This document shows positions 32,801 through 40,112 of a stretch of 64,000 nt of DNA, one piece after another; position 1 is the first letter of the stretch, and each line of letters opens with the position of its first letter. Position numbers and translations under genes: made by a program. The notes below the pieces were generated by a model. That model was not told the origin of the DNA, ran no database searches, and worked only from the letters and a program-made list of their open reading frames with translations. Source of the stretch: Trichomonas vaginalis G3 (taxonomy: Eukaryota > Parabasalia > Trichomonadida > Trichomonadidae); contig NC_067206.1 of assembly GCF_026262505.1 (NCBI RefSeq), forward strand, positions 34,487,896 through 34,551,895. The letters run 5' to 3'.

Positions 32801-34416
32801 AAGTTGCATCACTTAATGGAGATGTTGCAGGATTGCAAGAGAAATTGGAAGCAATGACACAACAGAAGAACGATGCAGAACATAAAGCAGCTCAAACTAA
32901 AGAAGACCTTGATAAAGTTAACCAAGAAAACGAAGCAAACAAACAAGAAAAGGATCAATTACAGAAGAAATTGAACCAAACTGCAGGAGATCTTCAAAAG
33001 AGAGTTAAAGAACTACAAGAAGAAAACGAAACTCTTCATGAAGAAGCAGTGAAGAACAATGAACAGCTTCAGAGAGCTCTTTCTGATGTCAAGAAGCAAC
33101 TTAAGGAGAAAGAAAGAGAACATGATAACCTTTCAAGGATTTCTGGTGATGAATTGAATGACTTGAAACGCGAAAATGAAGGACTTAAGGAACAACTTGC
33201 CAAAGTAACAGAAGACAAGAAAGAAGCAGAAAGACAACTAGCACAGACAAACAACGAGAAGAAGGATCTCGAAGAGAAATTCCAGAAACTAGCCGATGAC
33301 AAGAAAGATGTTGATGACAAACTTGCTAAAACAGAGAAGGAATTGGCTAAAGTCAATGACGAAAAGAAAGAAGCAGAAGGAAAACTTGAAGAGCTTGGAA
33401 AGAAGGATAAATTAGTTTCTGATCTTGATGGACAACTTGCTCGTGTTAAATCACAGGCACAAGCCGCACAAGATGAGCAAGCACAAACAAGAGACAAGCT
33501 CAAGGAAACTGAAGCAAACTTGGCTCAAGCTCAATCCCAAGTTAACAATCTTCAAATCTTTATTGACAAACTATGTGCCGCATTGTCTTGCAAGCAAGTT
33601 CAAGCAATTCAGACAGCTTCAAATCTCAAACTATTAAGAGATTCATTGGTTAAAGTATTTGGAGAAATGACAATTGAAGATTTGATTGTTGCTTTCAATA
33701 GTTACAACGATTCTCGCAACCAAGTCCAAGTAGAACTTACTTCTTTGAGAGACTTCGTTGCAAAGATCATTTCTACAATTACAAATGGTGCTGCCCGCGT
33801 CACATTCCCAATGGCCACAGAAATCCAGCAAAGAGTTATTCAAATTGTGGAGAAGAGTTCTATTCTCGCACGGAATGATAGAAAATCAGTTTCAGAAGTC
33901 TTGCAACGCGCAGGAACTGTTGGATATCAAGGCAATGACTTGAATGAAGCTGTTGATGTAATTGCTGACTATGCTGCTCGAATTCAAGCTCAAGAGAAGC
34001 TTCTTGAAATCAGAGAAGAAATCGATCAGACTCGAAAGATGCTTGAAAAAGAAGTTGAAAGTCGCAGTCAAGATAACGCAGCATCAAAGAAGAAACTCGA
34101 AGAAGCTCATCAAAGATATGCTGAAGCTAAGGCTGCTGCAAGACAAAAAGAAGAAGAAAATGCTTCTCAGATTCAATCTTTGGAAGCAAATATTCGAGAA
34201 CTTGAGGACAAACTTCGTGTAGAAAAGCAACTGAGAGAAGAGATCACTCGTATCGGACAAGGAAAGACGGCCGATATGAGGTTGATCAAAGCCAAGCTTA
34301 GTGACCAAGAATTTGCAACAATTGAACTTATCAATAACCTCATGGCGAAGGAGAGGGAAAGTTCAAGATTGATGGCAAACTTGCGAAAAGCTAGAGAGGA
34401 AAAGCTTGGAAAGTAA
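23878..34416 (+). CDS. giant coiled-coil protein, about 3512 aa
   Basis: The frame is open from 23752 to TAA at 34414-34416. Its first ATG is 23878, giving 3512 residues; the frame upstream lacks any ATG (see the mini-frame at 23819). A helical N-terminal domain (to about residue 200) is followed by over 3000 residues of Gln/Glu/Lys/Asn heptads broken by a few less coil-like islands. Three islands share a motif KLGY-G----EA---I (near 29755-29850, 30600-30695 and, more divergent, 33880-33985). A set of four exact-period 71-residue repeats lies at 31756-32607. The C-terminal 280 residues include a helical, less repetitive domain. No motor, kinase or membrane motif is present. It is probably a filament or scaffold protein of the trichomonad cytoskeleton or Golgi; this is inference from the coil alone. 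It follows the 2481-residue coiled-coil gene in the same orientation, but the two are not obviously duplicates. Confidence 0.9.
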   Translation: MTTFQSSPTYSPVNDSAQIVAQLYQERKKSFIKSLQDSIKSISSDLIVRQLLQEQISSNYLSQRIDELISKMLNDGREQFIDTLIQKINKYEAIFNDERTELLRVMGDRVLSFADSQITTSADRLRVIHSLTEQLKSLQDENSQLRVNSISSTSILQKSEISRPQKTIQDFNSPTFLHIFAQVDVSDLDRKLKALQTDSKTASKLVNSLQKSFKQYTTQMKSKMIEIATQCKDRVDSVERRLKQELERNSQLKHRYDDETIPSLMANHEETETQLRDELNQSMRESDRIKRDLLDRENAIKTLKRQQRQLFSVCESLKNQNTKMEEELSQLRSETAMNASALSTSSVKYDEAMNEAKRANEEINQLQGVLNIAKNKVKKATQRADAAEKELAQLKRNEEEMQQSIADLTTSNGEKESKLKDLREANKQLKNKCIQQNEQINELQHELDTIKAENESMQKKLNAAQIEAKNLQQSLTNAFDEKSVLEEKADSLGTTAKEYEKLKQILNDLKQKKEKAEGQITDLEQKLEKSEEEKTALDKTVKEQGNQIQREQAQIKQLIGENDEMQNLIEEKINDNKKLETQLKNLQQQLDQLSNEKAELQSNTTILQASLDDKNQKISQLKSDIQEKDAKAFDVQSEQEEMNAKLANLEKINDKHKKKIEDLKKQLGDSSATIVKVENEKNDLNEELGRLKKALESLKQESQGYQDANKKLIEENEQLENQIKDKDGNIDKLSRQIQNHTNRISENESQLGEVQSQLDDAAMTVHSQDQKIQQLQRQLAQLTTQKQVSDDRIKELERQNQGIARKLANAKDELQTALHNNAENEDKIQSQQRELDILHKEGESLQKRNQQTIDDLTNQLNKTKEELRQTEQQLRELQKMKENNDDKMQTAITDLGSELDRTKAKLQATSRQLEQQTKQAQQDKEASDSQIENQKQEIEKLNQTVNDLTNQINQTNQSLQNSANLYEEQVEQLQNDLNNRNKENDQLQKQTQQLKDDLIGKIEQLQGDLDAANNKLKDTTQQKGDLEKQMNEEKQKLNDKINNLDQQLQNTQREAQQQAKKLSNENEQLKADLDSAKKDIERYEQRNKDLLQAKGQSEQDYIRKQIDLEDQIESLQKENANYKQQNEGLSKKLEKASSESESHIQQLVNELQSLTAKLKEMSQQKNANEAKAERQINEMEAEIDELKKDIDILKTKHDALKKKHKNSNDEHAEQLSQLRLEKDDLEKKLKEITQQKQIAEQQATSQIASLNDQVMQLQGKLDNLSKQLEASQKKLSQTTSELGGELEQTKENNANLEQKMKDLQNQNAKNAQALNDEKDQIQGKLNETMKELDNVKQQNDSLNKKYDTDVENLKNELEATKALNGQNEQKLKDANAQKTAAEQKLVQLQQQYEDQTAQLKQELENNKRDNDTNAKKQATLQKDLENQLKNANDEIETLEQRNKDLTAQKQNNDNKNASRINELEDEVEKLTKDCETLKIKNGSLKKKLQAASQDNMNKDEAMKQLRDENEQKMKEMNKQNKQKEQETNAEFQNLHDQIEQLQKQLAQSQRENDTLNKRINNLQGDKATQDKEYAEELEKLENQLKQLQQQKQQTEQELSKQKEQNAQDLQKAQEQMDEMQKQNDANDKKNQAQAKALEEELEQAKQQLKNQEQKINDLNAQKTQVEQKAAQNNTDMSNALEKSKNDVEAAKRENDLLQKKLAQITSDLQKQIDALEEENGDLKEEANKANADCAKAKEQLNKAIADTKKQLADKEQTHEELLKNSNEEKQGIKKKLNETANDLAKTKEQLQQMAEEKDKTQSKLDAEEGKRKNAENQLKLLSQQNSDLKDLIEQAMHAIGATNNDDLLKAIQNNASAQSTLDKACRNIGVSQAELPQTLTNIANERKHMMSTLQVPEKGGDIASKVDSLANQYKENLEELNNLKAYNKKFGKAFNFEFNPNETTLKNAVKQGNQAHEDRVCAQEIVGRAQKLGYIGDNPIEASEYITNTVKKQLGDELDRAKNDNNAKQAQIKGMQDKIDELSEKLDTATKTSDDKDKDYAAKMKAAEKQIKELQAKADDIAKEFTDEAESKNQLEGKLKAIIGALGVSDPDTGLQAAQMSFQKAKEFDENLAIIKVDEDQAVDTVANLNNKGQVLSQIQDMISTPNSDKVVPAIKKLVDERNKVEQFLETNGAVPLPEAVEDVVMNEKKLQFELENAQNIIKKFYDANGMIMPQPGASPTKKSQIFKDIEKQREQAQENRDAIIDVLEQAHKLGYGASSLDEAVEAIKNAVQKDEKKKQDALQQQFSQEKDALLDEIEELQSQNAKLADENAQQQKLLNDQEKALADADEEISELQNKAENQSSNIASKNKENEAIAKKLEDIKAELQNEKKEHEADKAAADKKLKDLQQQKAQQEQDFAEEKADLEEQIQNLTKQNENAKKDNDALAGKLAATEEELKQTIAKDNEEIENAKKTINDLGKQAKQKDKEAASTVTDLEDKIEDLQNNLNQSQRDNDNLNKKVAALQEEQNQKDQQYEAELEKLQNQLKQLQQQKAQQEQDNNKLNDEKDEEIQQLNKEIEEMQRANDQKIREMNKQAKQKDDDNNNQIMNLNDQIEALKKNLSQAQKDNEGLNKKLAEKEEELSNVIAKDNDEIENAKKQINDLNKQNKQKEKDSNSQIEELKDQIDVLENTLAQVQRDLETTQKKLADKEAELAETIAKGNAEQDQLNNQLNELNKQGKQKDKENAAAMSQAKEQIEQLQAALNQAQKDNDNANKKLQAKDEELNQTIAKDNDELEKQRKQYNDLNKQKQQKDKENADQIQNLQDQIAKLQKQGAQLLKDNENLGKKLNEKEEELKQTVAKDTEEMEKQKKTISDLNKQSKQKDRENGNQVMDLQEQIEDLQKSLAQAQRDNEVLGKKIGNLQNEQEQENQEHKDAIENLENQIKALNQQKNQVEQEKNKQKEQQDDEIEQLKQQIEDLQKQAEINDKKHQQQVASLNGDVAGLQEKLEAMTQQKNDAEHKAAQTKEDLDKVNQENEANKQEKDQLQKKLNQTAGDLQKRVKELQEENETLHEEAVKNNEQLQRALSDVKKQLKEKEREHDNLSRISGDELNDLKRENEGLKEQLAKVTEDKKEAERQLAQTNNEKKDLEEKFQKLADDKKDVDDKLAKTEKELAKVNDEKKEAEGKLEELGKKDKLVSDLDGQLARVKSQAQAAQDEQAQTRDKLKETEANLAQAQSQVNNLQIFIDKLCAALSCKQVQAIQTASNLKLLRDSLVKVFGEMTIEDLIVAFNSYNDSRNQVQVELTSLRDFVAKIISTITNGAARVTFPMATEIQQRVIQIVEKSSILARNDRKSVSEVLQRAGTVGYQGNDLNEAVDVIADYAARIQAQEKLLEIREEIDQTRKMLEKEVESRSQDNAASKKKLEEAHQRYAEAKAAARQKEEENASQIQSLEANIRELEDKLRVEKQLREEITRIGQGKTADMRLIKAKLSDQEFATIELINNLMAKERESSRLMANLRKAREEKLGK
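31756..32607 (+). repeat. four tandem 213-bp (71-residue) coding repeats
   Basis: Units begin with codons for [V/T][I/V]AK[D/G] at 31756, 31969, 32182 and 32395, exactly 213 bases apart. Each runs through LNKQ-KQK(D/E)-(E/D) and ends near KEEEL or DEEL. A related but separate unit starts at 31201. 71 residues equals seven heptads plus two hendecads, a natural coiled-coil period, so the repeats look like in-register duplications of a rod module. Confidence 0.85.
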
Positions 34417-34560
34417 TTTTATATGAATGTTTATTTATATATTTATTTATTTATTTTATGTTGAATATAAAAATATATCTATTGTTTTAAATTTATCTAC
34501 CTTCAAAATTAGTGTTTTTAAAGAATTTAAATTGAAATAAGAGGTTGGCAAATAGTTTAC

Positions 34561-35199
34561 TCAAAACCAAGGATGAATATCATCAGTAATAGGTGTTCCG
34601 ATACCTGGTGTCTTTTGCTTTATTATTTGCTGCGTGATGTACTTTATGATGTCTTGGTTAATATTTGATTGTGGTTTTTTGCCGCGGGAAAGTTTAACTG
34701 GTGGAAACTTTGGATAGAAAGTTGGGCGGTAAGGGATAGGTTGTATCCACGGTCTGAATGTTGGTTTCTTTCCATGTGGAAGTCTTAATGAAAGAGGTAA
34801 TTTTCTGCTAGTTTGTCTCAATCCAAATTTGTACTTATCATCTTGTTTTTTCTCTTCGTTGAGTTCTAAGTCGAAATCAACTGGACCCCAGCGCCAGTGG
34901 AGGTTGTCGTCGTCTTCGTTGCGATCATAGCCAATAGAAAAGACACCCCATGGTGAGTGGTATGAAAGCTTAAGACCCCAGTTGTCGTCGTCTTGTTCTT
35001 CTTCTTCTTCGTTGAGTTCTAAGTCGAAATCAACTGGACCCCAGCGCCAGTGGAGGTTGTCGTCGTCTTCGTTGCGATCATAACCAATAGAAAAGACACC
35101 CCATGGTGAGTGGTATGAAAGCTTAAGACCCCAGTTGTCGTCGTCGTCGTAGACTGCATCGTTGACTACACTTCTGCGCAAAGCAAGTATTCCGAGCAT
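34561..35199 (-). CDS. Trp/Asp-rich tandem-repeat protein, 212 aa
   Basis: ATG to stop, 212 residues, convergent with the giant coiled-coil gene. After about 17 residues come two copies of a 51-residue repeat: an acidic DDD/EEE linker, then a strand-like block with regularly spaced aromatics (NWGLKLSYHSPWGVFSIGYD and DDDNLHWRWGPVDFDLELN). The C-terminal 85 residues are basic and Pro/Arg/Lys-rich (LPHGKKPTFRPWIQPIPY) and end in PWF. No membrane segment; the first residues (LGILALRR) are only weakly hydrophobic. The alternation of polar and aromatic residues suggests short beta hairpins like those of beta-barrel or carbohydrate-binding repeats. A TCACA initiator match lies at 35218-35222, 21 bases before the ATG. 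I do not recognise the family. Confidence 0.75.
   Translation of the reverse strand: MLGILALRRSVVNDAVYDDDDNWGLKLSYHSPWGVFSIGYDRNEDDDNLHWRWGPVDFDLELNEEEEEQDDDNWGLKLSYHSPWGVFSIGYDRNEDDDNLHWRWGPVDFDLELNEEKKQDDKYKFGLRQTSRKLPLSLRLPHGKKPTFRPWIQPIPYRPTFYPKFPPVKLSRGKKPQSNINQDIIKYITQQIIKQKTPGIGTPITDDIHPWF
34858..35145 (-). repeat. two near-identical 153-bp period repeats
   Basis: The 135-base core at 34858-34992 recurs at 35011-35145 with a single difference (ATAGCC versus ATAACC). The offset is exactly 153 bases (51 codons). Only the short Glu/Gln-coding linker differs, so the duplication is recent or kept uniform by gene conversion. Confidence 0.95.
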
Positions 35200-35739
35200 T
35201 CTAAATTATGATTTTTTTGTGAAAAAAAAATTCAAATCATTATATCAGAATTCATTTAAACGACAGAATGTGCAATAACAGATTGGAATATATCCATATT
35301 TGCTCATTTTCGATATAATTGAAGATTGAATTAACATTGAAATCATGATTTTGACGGCGTCAAGAATTCAAATTTATGTCAGATCTGACATTCTATAACA
35401 TTAGATTAAGAAATATTGATATTCCTCTGGTGGATGTTTTAAATCATTTTTCATCTGGATTCAATCTTATTGTTTTTTATCCACCATAATTCGCATTTCC
35501 ATTTGTGGTATGCATAAACAATAAGGAAAAAAAGCTATATGTATGCAAATATTAAATAATGTCTAGATGTTTAATAAAAAAAAATCTCGCTCTCGGGGAA
35601 ATTTAAACAATTACTATTTCTTTTAGCTTGTGAGTGTGGTGATGTATGGTGAACCCATGGATTCAAAGAACAAAATACAAAATAAGAAATTTAAAAAAAC
35701 AGAAAATTAAAACATTTTATAAATAAAAATAAATGAAAA
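35200..35739. other. AT-rich intergenic stretch
   Basis: 540 bases between two minus-strand genes. Contains the TCACA initiator of the repeat-protein gene; otherwise nothing recognised. Confidence 0.5.
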
Positions 35740-37107
35740 TTAATTTTGTTCTTCAAGTTGTTGAAGATATTGCTGTGCCATTATAGAAATGGCTTCATTA
35801 TCGTTATCACAAAATGAATCTAATATTTCGAGCCATTCATCACTAAAATCCTCAATTCTATTATCTGGATTTATATTTATCATTGTTTGGAGGAATAAAA
35901 CTGTTTGAGAATCATCAACATTTTCAATTACTTGTAAAAGTTCTCCAAATAACCGCAAAGCCATTTCTTCGCGTCTCTCATTCGGAGAGTTCTTAAAATA
36001 AGTGCAAAGATAAGATAAAATAATAATTTTGTTTCTTGATGAGACTCCTTCCATGTTATCGAAGGTTTCTTCAATCAAACCAAACTCCCAACACGTTTCA
36101 TCGATCTCTGGACTTAAATTTGCTAGAAGATTGTAAATTTCTGTGGAATCTTCAATAAGTTTTCTAGAAATGGCCGTATTGATGTATTTCATGAACTGTT
36201 CACTAAACAGTGGCGAAAAATCTACATAATCAGAGATCTTTTGTGAACTATCTTTAAATGAGTTCTTTATGCTCTGAATTATTGCGCAAATAGTATCTAT
36301 GCATGTTACAAGTGTATCAGTATATCCCAATTTCATTCCATTGAGTAATCTTAGAAGAAAATCTTCTGTATTTCTGGCTAGAGATATATCTTTCTTAACC
36401 ATTGTATTTACAAACATTGCTGCGAAAGAACTTGGCTTAGGATAGTTAATACTTATCATATCTAATAATGGTTCGAAAAATGGCTGCAGGATTTCTGGAT
36501 TTCCAAATTTTGAAATGATGGAAAGCATATCTAGGAGTTCATTACGTAGGGAATAATGGTCAATAGACAGTAACTCACCTGTTAGTTGAATAAAGTCTGG
36601 TTGATTAAGAGCATATTCAGCAACTCTTTGACTTGTCTTAAAACAGTTCGATAATGCACGAAGAGTATGTATTTTCAGAGGTATTTCAGCATGATAGAAG
36701 ACATTTAATACAGAATCAATCAGTTCGTCCTCAAAAAACAATTCATGAGATTTTACTTCGATTTCAAGCCAGATATTCCCTAAAATAATAATACTTAGTT
36801 CTGATAGTATGCCAACACAATCTAATAAACGGCAGAATACTGTAATTAAATTACTATTATTAAAATTTTCTGGGAAAATGAATGGTTTTTGGAAAGTAAA
36901 TGTCTTAACATTTTCTAATATTGCGATTGTTCTATCTGAAATTGTATCTTGATCAATAGTCAGCTGAATTAATTCTAAAATTTCGTCATCTACTTGAGAA
37001 ACATCAATAAAATTTTCATCGTGATCATTATTACCCTGTATTGAGTTATTTGTATGCTGTTTTCCTGATGTAGCATCAATTTCTGGCTCTTTATATTCAG
37101 AATCCAT
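35740..37107 (-). CDS. armadillo-like helical repeat protein, 455 aa
   Basis: ATG to stop, 455 residues. An acidic, Asn-rich N-terminal 40 residues leads into repeated amphipathic helices with ARM/HEAT rhythm (LLDCVGILSELSIIILGNIW, IPLKIHTLRALSNCF, LRNELLDMLSIISKFGNPEI). No signal peptide or membrane segment. It resembles the 482-residue protein at 7584-9032 in layout. A cytosolic or nuclear protein-binding scaffold is the likely role; importin-alpha-like function cannot be claimed. It is divergent from the kinase gene at 37239, with 131 bases between start codons. ATCGTCAAAA lies at 37111-37120, just before the ATG on this strand. Confidence 0.8.
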   Translation of the reverse strand: MDSEYKEPEIDATSGKQHTNNSIQGNNDHDENFIDVSQVDDEILELIQLTIDQDTISDRTIAILENVKTFTFQKPFIFPENFNNSNLITVFCRLLDCVGILSELSIIILGNIWLEIEVKSHELFFEDELIDSVLNVFYHAEIPLKIHTLRALSNCFKTSQRVAEYALNQPDFIQLTGELLSIDHYSLRNELLDMLSIISKFGNPEILQPFFEPLLDMISINYPKPSSFAAMFVNTMVKKDISLARNTEDFLLRLLNGMKLGYTDTLVTCIDTICAIIQSIKNSFKDSSQKISDYVDFSPLFSEQFMKYINTAISRKLIEDSTEIYNLLANLSPEIDETCWEFGLIEETFDNMEGVSSRNKIIILSYLCTYFKNSPNERREEMALRLFGELLQVIENVDDSQTVLFLQTMININPDNRIEDFSDEWLEILDSFCDNDNEAISIMAQQYLQQLEEQN

Positions 37108-37238
37108 TCATTTTGACGATTATTGTAAAGAAAATCATTTCAATTTCAAGATTTCTTTTTATTTTTTAAACCTTTGATGTTATATAATGTAATATTCCTA
37201 CGAAAACGTAGACGTTTAAAAAATTTTTATTGAATTCG

Positions 37239-39818
37239 ATGAGTGTTTATAAAAGATACCTGGAAGAATTCAGCCACGAAGAATCAAGGCTTGTCGTTAA
37301 GATGGAAGACTTTGATTTTGGTGATGTAATTGGAAAAGGTGGATTTGGTGAAGTTCATAGAGCAATTTACAAAAAAACAGGAACAGAATGTGCAATAAAA
37401 CAAATTTTCGCAGAAAGATTAGAAGGAAATCGATTAAGAAGATATATTGGTGAAATTGAAACCTTAGCTCGTTGTGATAATATGTTTTTAGTTCCATTCA
37501 TTGGTTTTACAGCACAACCACCATATACAATCGTAACAGAATTTATGCCGAATGGCTCTCTCGATAAATACGTTAGAAAGAAAGCTGGAGTTGAGCCTCT
37601 TTCTGGAACTCAACTTACAGCCATCGCAATTGGTATAGCACATGGCATGTGTCATTTACACTCATTAGGTATTATTCACAGAGATCTTAAAGCTGCTAAT
37701 ATTTTACTCGATTCTCGTTTATTCCCAAGAATTTGCGATTTTGGTATTGCCAGATTCGAAGAACACGGATCAGTTGGTATGACAGCTAAGATTGGCACAC
37801 CTAACTACATGGCTCCAGAACTTATTCAGTCTACAAATTACGATAGAAAAGTCGATGTTTATGCATTTGCAATGATTTTATACGAAATGAACGAAAATGT
37901 TCGTCCTTTCAGAGGCCTTAAAGTCAATGATATATTCAAAGCTGTTATACAGAACGACGAAAGACCCGAATTTACAAAAGTTACTCCTCAAAAAATGCAG
38001 GAGCTTATACGCAGATGCTGGCATAGAGAACCAGCAGAAAGACCAACATTTGAAGAAATTAGAGATGAATTTGCAAGGGGAAAAGTTGCATTTCCAGGTA
38101 CTCATCTATATGATATCCAAAAATTCCTCCAAATTATCGATAAAGATGAAGAAATGAGAGATAAAATGGCTCAAGATCAATCAACTACATCAGATAGTAT
38201 CATTGAGCCAGGAAAATCAGAGTCTGAATCAGATTCACCGGCACCATCTCGAAAGAGTTCATCAGGATCAGCTCCATCGCAACCACAAGACCAAAGACAA
38301 TATCAGTCCAAGCAACAACCAGTAAAACAAAGCGAACCAACGATTTCATCTCATTATAGTTATACATCAACAACAGAAGAAGAGGAAACATCAGAATCCG
38401 CCCATGCCGATGAGATTCTTGGTGATTATAACAATACTCTTTTTGTAAGATATCTTGAATATTATGCAAAAACCATTGAACCGATCCAATTCCCTCCATT
38501 CTGGGATCCTATCAGCAAACATGTCAATCCGAGGACTCCTCCAGAGATTTTGAATACAATTATGACAAATTGCAGATTAATGATGAAGCGAAACAAGCAA
38601 TTTATCGAATTATTTGAGAAAGCTAAGTTCTTTACATCATATCCTGTTAGTCCACAAACTGCTGATGCCATTGCTGATTGTTATGAAATATTATTTGTTG
38701 ATTCACCGAAATTCCTTGGCCAACAGCACTGCGAGACCATTACTCAGATGATAAAATTGCGTCCTGAAAAGATGCTGATCCTCTACAGCTTCTACATCAA
38801 GCAATTACTTTCATTACCTAATCCTTGGCCGATTCTCGACAATCTTTTCTCTTTTCTCCACGAACTTAATGATAAACCATGTGGTTACATGTATCTTGCC
38901 ATATTCCATTACCTCATAACCAAATACGAAATGTACGCGAAAGAAAGAAGAATTCACATTCGTTCGATTTTCTTGATGTACGTCAATTCCAAAGACGTCA
39001 GAACGATTTGTGCAGCGTACAATGGTTTGGCCATTATCTACGGTGATGTCGGAAGTGGCTTGGATTACACAAGAGCCGCTCAACATTTATTAGATGATGA
39101 AATATGGCAAAGTGTAATGACACTTTTATTGAAGATAGAAAAGATTCCAGCATCTGTTCCATTGTTGAATGCACTTCTTTACAGAACGAATGAGAGTCCT
39201 CTTCCATGGATAGTCATTCTCAAGATGGCATCAAACAAGACAGGCCCTGAATTCCTCCTCGAAAATACTCAGTGGATGAATGAAAATAAAAAACATCCAA
39301 TCGAAGTAATGAGAGTTTTCTTGGTCATTTTCAAGGCAAAAGAGAATCGTTCGAAGGCGACATCACTTGAAGGATTCCCTACTCTTCTAACTGCTGCTTT
39401 GGCTGCTGATCCACACAGAATGCACTTCGTTGTTTCGTCAACAATAAGAAGAGCTGAATTAAATGAAAATTTCCTCAAAAGATTGAGTGAAAGCGGTTTT
39501 TTGGCGAAATATATTGAATTGACGATACAAGCGAATAAGCCACGTATATTCACTAATGCTCTCAGTACATTTGATAAGCTTTCTCATGTTTGTTTCGTTC
39601 CTGATTATATTACTTTCACATCTACTTTAGTTGAGTTGCTTTCCGAGAAAAACCATGCTGCTGATGCTATATCTGTCATTGTTTCTATGAGTTTCTATCC
39701 CCAAGTCTGCAAAGAACTCAAAAAGAAAAATTTGATAACTTATTTCGAAAATTTGACCAAATACGACAAGTACAAGAAGATGGCTGAGACATTCCTAGCA
39801 AATGCAAAGAAAGTTTGA
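37239..39818 (+). CDS. TKL-like protein kinase with helical C-terminal region, 859 aa
   Basis: The first ATG in the frame is 37239; the codons just upstream include only TTG. 859 residues. A kinase domain spans about 22-280: glycine loop IGKGGFGEVHRA, lysine in CAIKQI (near 53), catalytic loop IIHRDLKAANILL (near 147), DFGIAR (near 167), then GTPNYMAPE and the DVYAFAMILYEM helix typical of tyrosine-kinase-like (TKL) kinases. All catalytic residues are present, so it should be active on Ser/Thr. A Ser/Pro/Gln/Glu-rich linker (about 310-390) follows, then about 460 residues of alpha-helical repeats (ARM-like), probably a substrate or scaffold module. The upstream sequence has a TACG-AAAA-CGTA inverted repeat at 37199-37210. 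TKL-type kinases with such tails are numerous in trichomonads; the pathway is unknown. Confidence 0.92.
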   Translation: MSVYKRYLEEFSHEESRLVVKMEDFDFGDVIGKGGFGEVHRAIYKKTGTECAIKQIFAERLEGNRLRRYIGEIETLARCDNMFLVPFIGFTAQPPYTIVTEFMPNGSLDKYVRKKAGVEPLSGTQLTAIAIGIAHGMCHLHSLGIIHRDLKAANILLDSRLFPRICDFGIARFEEHGSVGMTAKIGTPNYMAPELIQSTNYDRKVDVYAFAMILYEMNENVRPFRGLKVNDIFKAVIQNDERPEFTKVTPQKMQELIRRCWHREPAERPTFEEIRDEFARGKVAFPGTHLYDIQKFLQIIDKDEEMRDKMAQDQSTTSDSIIEPGKSESESDSPAPSRKSSSGSAPSQPQDQRQYQSKQQPVKQSEPTISSHYSYTSTTEEEETSESAHADEILGDYNNTLFVRYLEYYAKTIEPIQFPPFWDPISKHVNPRTPPEILNTIMTNCRLMMKRNKQFIELFEKAKFFTSYPVSPQTADAIADCYEILFVDSPKFLGQQHCETITQMIKLRPEKMLILYSFYIKQLLSLPNPWPILDNLFSFLHELNDKPCGYMYLAIFHYLITKYEMYAKERRIHIRSIFLMYVNSKDVRTICAAYNGLAIIYGDVGSGLDYTRAAQHLLDDEIWQSVMTLLLKIEKIPASVPLLNALLYRTNESPLPWIVILKMASNKTGPEFLLENTQWMNENKKHPIEVMRVFLVIFKAKENRSKATSLEGFPTLLTAALAADPHRMHFVVSSTIRRAELNENFLKRLSESGFLAKYIELTIQANKPRIFTNALSTFDKLSHVCFVPDYITFTSTLVELLSEKNHAADAISVIVSMSFYPQVCKELKKKNLITYFENLTKYDKYKKMAETFLANAKKV

Positions 39819-40112
39819 GCTTTAACAAGCTTTTTTGAAGTCAAATATTCCGAAAAATTTGAAAACATGTAGTTTCAAGACAACCTTTATATGTATTGTA
39901 TGAAAAACCGAATAATCCATTCCATTTCCTTCAAAAGAAGATTCTTATAGAAAAATATTCCAAAATTTAAAAAAAAGTCGAAAAAATTTAAAAGACACTA
40001 TGGTATTAGTGGATGTTAGCACAACAAACAACATTATATTAACTTTTTATGTATGAATAAAAATATAATTATTTTTTGTGAATTAAACAATAAGAAAACC
40101 TGTTAATTCTAT

